From assembly GCA_937907525.1 (NCBI GenBank), contig CALCIB010000396.1:1-25192 (forward strand): a stretch of DNA of 25,192 nucleotides, read 5' to 3'. The notes under the pieces are model-generated. The model was given only the letters and a program-made list of their open reading frames with translations. It searched no databases and had not been told where the DNA came from. Both the position numbers and the translations under genes were made by a program. Below, one piece after another: positions 22,651-25,192 of this stretch. This DNA comes from an uncultured Planctomycetales bacterium. GTDB lineage: Bacteria > Planctomycetota > Planctomycetia > Isosphaerales > Isosphaeraceae. Each line of letters opens with the position of its first letter. Position 1 is the first letter of the stretch.

Positions 22651-23822
22651 CAGAGGACCTTTCCAGGGGCGTCGTCGCCCCCGAGGGCGACGACGAGGGC
22701 GTCGTGAAGACGGAGCAGATCGCTCGAATCGGTGTAGACGTGGGGGCTCAGCCGCAACCGCCCCCGACGGCGCGAGGCGACCACCCGGCGGGATCGCAAG
22801 ATTCCGACGGCCGCGTCGGGGTCCACGCCGTCGGCCGCCGCCGTGACGATCGCCGACCGCTCATGCGGCGCCGACGGCCCCACGACCCGCCAGCCGGCCG
22901 CGGCGACCGTCTCGCGAACCGCATCGGCCCGCTCCAGCAGCCGCGCCGAGAACGCCTCGCGGCCGATCTCGCGCAGCAGGGTCATGCTCGCGGCGAAGCC
23001 CTGAAGCCCCGGCATGTTCCACGAGCCCCCCTCCCAGCGCCTGGCGTCGGGCTTGAGGGTGAAGTCCAGGCCCCCGGCGGCGAACGAGCCGACGACGCTG
23101 TTCCAGCCCACCCCGATCGGCCGCAACCGCTCGATCCACTCGCGGCGGACGTACAAAAACCCCGCCCCCTCCGGCCCGAGCAGCCACTTGTGCGAGTCGG
23201 CCGCGGCGAAGTCCACCGGCGTCTTTTTCACGTCCAGCACGAACGGCCCGACCCCCTGGATGGCATCCAGGCAAAGCGCGACCCCGCGCTCGCGGCAAAG
23301 CGTCCCCAGCGCGTCCAGGTCGTTGCGGAAGCCGGTGGCGAACTCGACGTGGCTGACGGCCAGCACGCGGGTGCGGTCGTCCATCGCGTCGCGAACGTCG
23401 TCGATCAGGATCCGGTCGTCGCGCGACGGGACCAATCGCGTCTCGACGCCGCGGTCGGTCAGGTTCATCCAGGGGTAGACGTTGGAGGGGTATTCGTCGG
23501 CCGGGACGACGACGTTGTCGCCGGGGCGCCAGGGGAAGCCCTCGGCGACCAGGCCGATGCCGTGGGTCGTGTTGGCGACGAAGGCGATCTCCGCCGGCTC
23601 GGCCCCGATCCAGGTGGCCAGGTCCTCGCGAAGCGTCCCGATCCGACCGCCCCAGACCGGCCATTCGGTCGCGCCGTTGACCGCCTGGTTCCCGGCCCAG
23701 CGCGCGATCGCGAGGGCGGCGCGGTTCGGGATCGGAGCGACCGCGGCATGGTCGAAGTACGCCCAGGCGTCGGCCACGGGGAACTCGGCCGCTCGAATCG
23801 CCCCCCAATCGATCGCCGCCAT
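22650..23822 (-). CDS. Class V aminotransferase-fold PLP enzyme
   Basis: Encodes 390 residues. The SufS/NifS/isopenicillin-N-epimerase superfamily is recognised from YFDHAAVAPIP near the start, ANTTHGIGLVAEG (phosphate-binding loop), D186 in LCLDAIQGVG, and SHKWLLGPEG with the PLP Schiff-base lysine K212 after H211. GGSWNMPGLQG in the C-terminal third matches the epimerase-like subgroup. There is no cysteine in the usual SufS catalytic loop region that I can assign, so cysteine desulfurase is less likely than a generic transaminase or epimerase. The ATG at 23822 has GAGG a few bases upstream; a GTG two codons earlier is the alternative. It is 12 bp after the small TM protein gene and coupled to coaD. 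Confidence 0.9.
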   Translation of the reverse strand: MAAIDWGAIRAAEFPVADAWAYFDHAAVAPIPNRAALAIARWAGNQAVNGATEWPVWGGRIGTLREDLATWIGAEPAEIAFVANTTHGIGLVAEGFPWRPGDNVVVPADEYPSNVYPWMNLTDRGVETRLVPSRDDRILIDDVRDAMDDRTRVLAVSHVEFATGFRNDLDALGTLCRERGVALCLDAIQGVGPFVLDVKKTPVDFAAADSHKWLLGPEGAGFLYVRREWIERLRPIGVGWNSVVGSFAAGGLDFTLKPDARRWEGGSWNMPGLQGFAASMTLLREIGREAFSARLLERADAVRETVAAAGWRVVGPSAPHERSAIVTAAADGVDPDAAVGILRSRRVVASRRRGRLRLSPHVYTDSSDLLRLHDALVVALGGDDAPGKVL

Positions 23823-23834
23823 CCCCACCTCGCG

Positions 23835-24047
23835 TTAGCGCCGGGCGCTCTTGCCGACGATGAAGACGGCCAGGGCGGCCAGGATGCCGGTGACGAAGTA
23901 GCCGTCGAGCGATCGGCCCTCGCCTTCCTCGCCGCCGCCGGCGTCTTCCTGCGCCCTGGCGACGCCAGGGGCGGCGGCGAGGCCCAGGCCGAGGGCCAGC
24001 GCCCCGGCGGCGGCCCCGCGGATCCATCGACGTCGATTCGCGTTCAT
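23835..24047 (-). CDS. Small exported protein with C-terminal transmembrane helix
   Basis: Encodes 70 residues. Signal peptide RRRWIRGAAAGALALGLG with likely cleavage after VARA, an acidic-glycine linker (QEDAGGGEEGEG) and one C-terminal helix (FVTGILAALAVFIVG) ending in KSARR. This leaves a tiny membrane-tethered peptide. The ATG at 24047 has AAGGAA ~8 nt upstream and overlaps the stop of the HYExAFE gene (ATGA), supporting translation. No homologue is recognised. Confidence 0.7.
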   Translation of the reverse strand: MNANRRRWIRGAAAGALALGLGLAAAPGVARAQEDAGGGEEGEGRSLDGYFVTGILAALAVFIVGKSARR

Positions 24048-24604
24048 CGTTCGCGTTCCTTGACGGGTTGGGGGCGTTTGGGGGATTCCACGAGCATCGG
24101 CAGCCATTCGGAAAGCGGACGGACGCGGCGGCGGAACGCCCGGCGGGCCATCGCCACGGCCTTCCAGGCCGGGCCTCGCGACCGCAGGTGGGCGAGGTAA
24201 TCGTCCAGTCCCACCGCCCAGAAGCGATAGGCCAGCCCGCGGAACTCGAAGGCCCCGTCGTGACGGGGGAGTCCGAACTCCGGGAGCGCCTCGGCGTAGG
24301 CGAAGGCCAGGATCGGCCGGAAGCCGGGGCCGAATAGCTCGCCCCAGCGGACTAGGCCGTCGAGGTCGTCGGTCGTCACCCAGTTCTCCCAGTCGCGCCG
24401 CCCCCGACGGTCGCGCGCCCGCTTCCCCTTCACTTCGACGACGAGGTTCTCCGCGAATCGAGGATACAACAAGAAGTCGGGGTTCTTCACCCCTCCGTCG
24501 CCGAAAATCGCCCGCTTGGCCTCGTCGACCGCCACGCAAGGGACGCGCAGCCGCCGGACGTAAGCCTCGAACGCCGCCTCGTAGTGGTTCGAGCGAATGG
24601 CCAT
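24044..24604 (-). CDS. HYExAFE-family protein, PD-(D/E)XK nuclease-like
   Basis: Encodes 186 residues. N-terminal NHYEAAFEAYVR gives the HYExAFE signature (H7, Y8, E9, F12, E13). PDFLLYP (P42-D43) followed by LVVEVKGK (E57-V-K59) is the classic PD-(D/E)XK arrangement, with E9 well placed as the first-helix acidic residue. The C-terminal half is basic (MARRAFRRRVRPL). The name HYExAFE is one I recall for planctomycete proteins; its activity is, to my knowledge, undescribed. A metal-dependent DNA nuclease role is inferred only from the motif. The downstream TM peptide, aminotransferase and coaD follow with overlaps or a 12-bp gap. Confidence 0.8.
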   Translation of the reverse strand: MAIRSNHYEAAFEAYVRRLRVPCVAVDEAKRAIFGDGGVKNPDFLLYPRFAENLVVEVKGKRARDRRGRRDWENWVTTDDLDGLVRWGELFGPGFRPILAFAYAEALPEFGLPRHDGAFEFRGLAYRFWAVGLDDYLAHLRSRGPAWKAVAMARRAFRRRVRPLSEWLPMLVESPKRPQPVKERER

Positions 24605-24710
24605 GCCAACGATGATCGCTCGCGAGCCGGCCCGACGCCAGCCCTCGCGGGCGAAATCGCGACCCGACGCGGCCGGGCCGGGGCCCCGCGCGAACCGGGC
24701 CGCCGCGAAC

Positions 24711-25097
24711 TCATGAGAGATATCGATTCAGCAACAAGCCTAAAAGGATCGCGGTCAACACCCCGACGAACCCGGTCATCCGTTCTCTCGCCTCCGGCCC
24801 CTCCTTTCCCCAGACCAAGCGTTGGAGTCGTGGCGAGAAGCACGCGACGATCGCGAAGACCATCGTGGCCACGCAGTTGACCGCCACCCAATCCATCACG
24901 AATCGCTCCGTCGCCTCCGAAGATTCCAACCATCGGCCGAAGTCCCCGATCGGGCGCCGGCGAGCCATGTCGTGGGCCATCCAATAGATCAAGTAGCAGG
25001 CGGGAGCGTTCCAAAGACAAATGAACGCCGCCGCCAAGGTCTTTTTCGCGACGGCGGACTTCCGCGGGCCGGGCGATGATCCAACCTCCGCGGGCAT
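24711..25097 (-). CDS. Membrane protein of unknown function
   Basis: Encodes 128 residues with three hydrophobic stretches: TLAAAFICLWNAPACYLIYWMA (~20-41), VMDWVAVNCVATMVFAIVACFS (~63-85) and GFVGVLTAILLGLLLN (~108-124), so probably three transmembrane helices. The ATG at 25097 is preferred because GGGGAAAG precedes it. In-frame starts at 25124 and 25142 fall inside the dispersed repeat at the window end. No family recognised. It is 106 bp upstream of the HYExAFE gene, and that gap shows nothing recognisable. Confidence 0.68.
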   Translation of the reverse strand: MPAEVGSSPGPRKSAVAKKTLAAAFICLWNAPACYLIYWMAHDMARRRPIGDFGRWLESSEATERFVMDWVAVNCVATMVFAIVACFSPRLQRLVWGKEGPEARERMTGFVGVLTAILLGLLLNRYLS

Positions 25098-25117
25098 CGG
25101 CTTTCCCCTTGGTTTCG

Positions 25118-25178
25118 ATCCCATGGCTTTTGGTGGTCCCACCCCTCATCCGGCCTTCGGCCACCTTCTCCCTCAAGG
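25118..25178. repeat. Dispersed inverted-repeat element, copy 7 (partial)
   Basis: CCCCTCATCCGGCCTTCGGCC and CACCTTCTCCCTCAAGG (25142-25178) are the right arm, preceded by ATCCCATGGCTTTTGGT, which matches the reverse of the subfamily A spacer (ACCAAAAGCCATCGGAT). The terminal GGGAGAAGG of the arm is missing: after CAAGG the sequence becomes CATAGGTATGGCCA. No left arm is found upstream within the window. Confidence 0.75.
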
Positions 25179-25192
25179 CATAGGTATGGCCA

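Overview
The window is very GC-rich chromosomal DNA and looks planctomycetal, most likely Isosphaeraceae-like. This rests on gene content recognised from memory, not on a search: an FHA-kinase, an HYExAFE-family protein, a DUF6941-type protein, McsA/McsB in a non-Firmicute setting, and several secreted orphan proteins. I see no tRNA, rRNA, CRISPR array, transposase or integrase. Genes lie on both strands in short runs, often joined by 4-bp ATGA or GTGA overlaps.

Layout. 167-4186 (+): a secreted orphan, a cytoplasmic FHA/zinc-ribbon/Ser-Thr kinase and a PhoU-type regulator. 4461-5157 (-): a DUF2784 membrane protein and a solitary HicB-like protein. 5288-7299 (+): a sugar isomerase/epimerase-like TIM barrel overlapping a DPM1/ArnC-type glycosyltransferase, followed by a small membrane protein (7553-7960). 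7933-10746 (-): a zinc-ribbon protein, a NADAR-family glycosidase and TrpE. 11162-16117 (+): a sulfur-themed stretch with an ArsR-rhodanese regulator, a Tat-signal persulfide dioxygenase with two rhodanese domains, a SoxB-like exported metallophosphoesterase and an exported thioredoxin. 16400-16867 (-): a membrane-anchored orphan. 17080-20241 (+): two tandem McsA-like zinc proteins, the McsB arginine kinase and a J-domain protein. 20508-22065 (+): an overlapping three-gene cassette (DUF6941-like, coiled-coil orphan, HNH nuclease) with less biased codon use. 22069-25097 (-): CoaD, a class V aminotransferase-fold enzyme, a tiny signal/TM protein, an HYExAFE PD-(D/E)XK-like protein and a membrane orphan.

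The most striking non-coding signal is a dispersed repeat. Six intergenic regions carry a pair of ~47-bp inverted arms around a 60-92-bp spacer. The spacers are themselves related, so these look like copies of a whole short mobile element (MITE/RIME-like) rather than isolated hairpins. Two subfamilies can be distinguished, and one has an additional outer inverted repeat. A seventh copy runs into the window end and a remnant lies near 9141.

The best functional candidate is 11162-16117. A rhodanese-fused repressor has a predicted leaderless promoter with its own operator over the -35 box. It is translationally coupled to a Tat-exported CstB-like enzyme, and two further exported sulfur- or thiol-type proteins follow. 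Together they could form an extracytoplasmic sulfane-sulfur handling module, but the shared function is inference.
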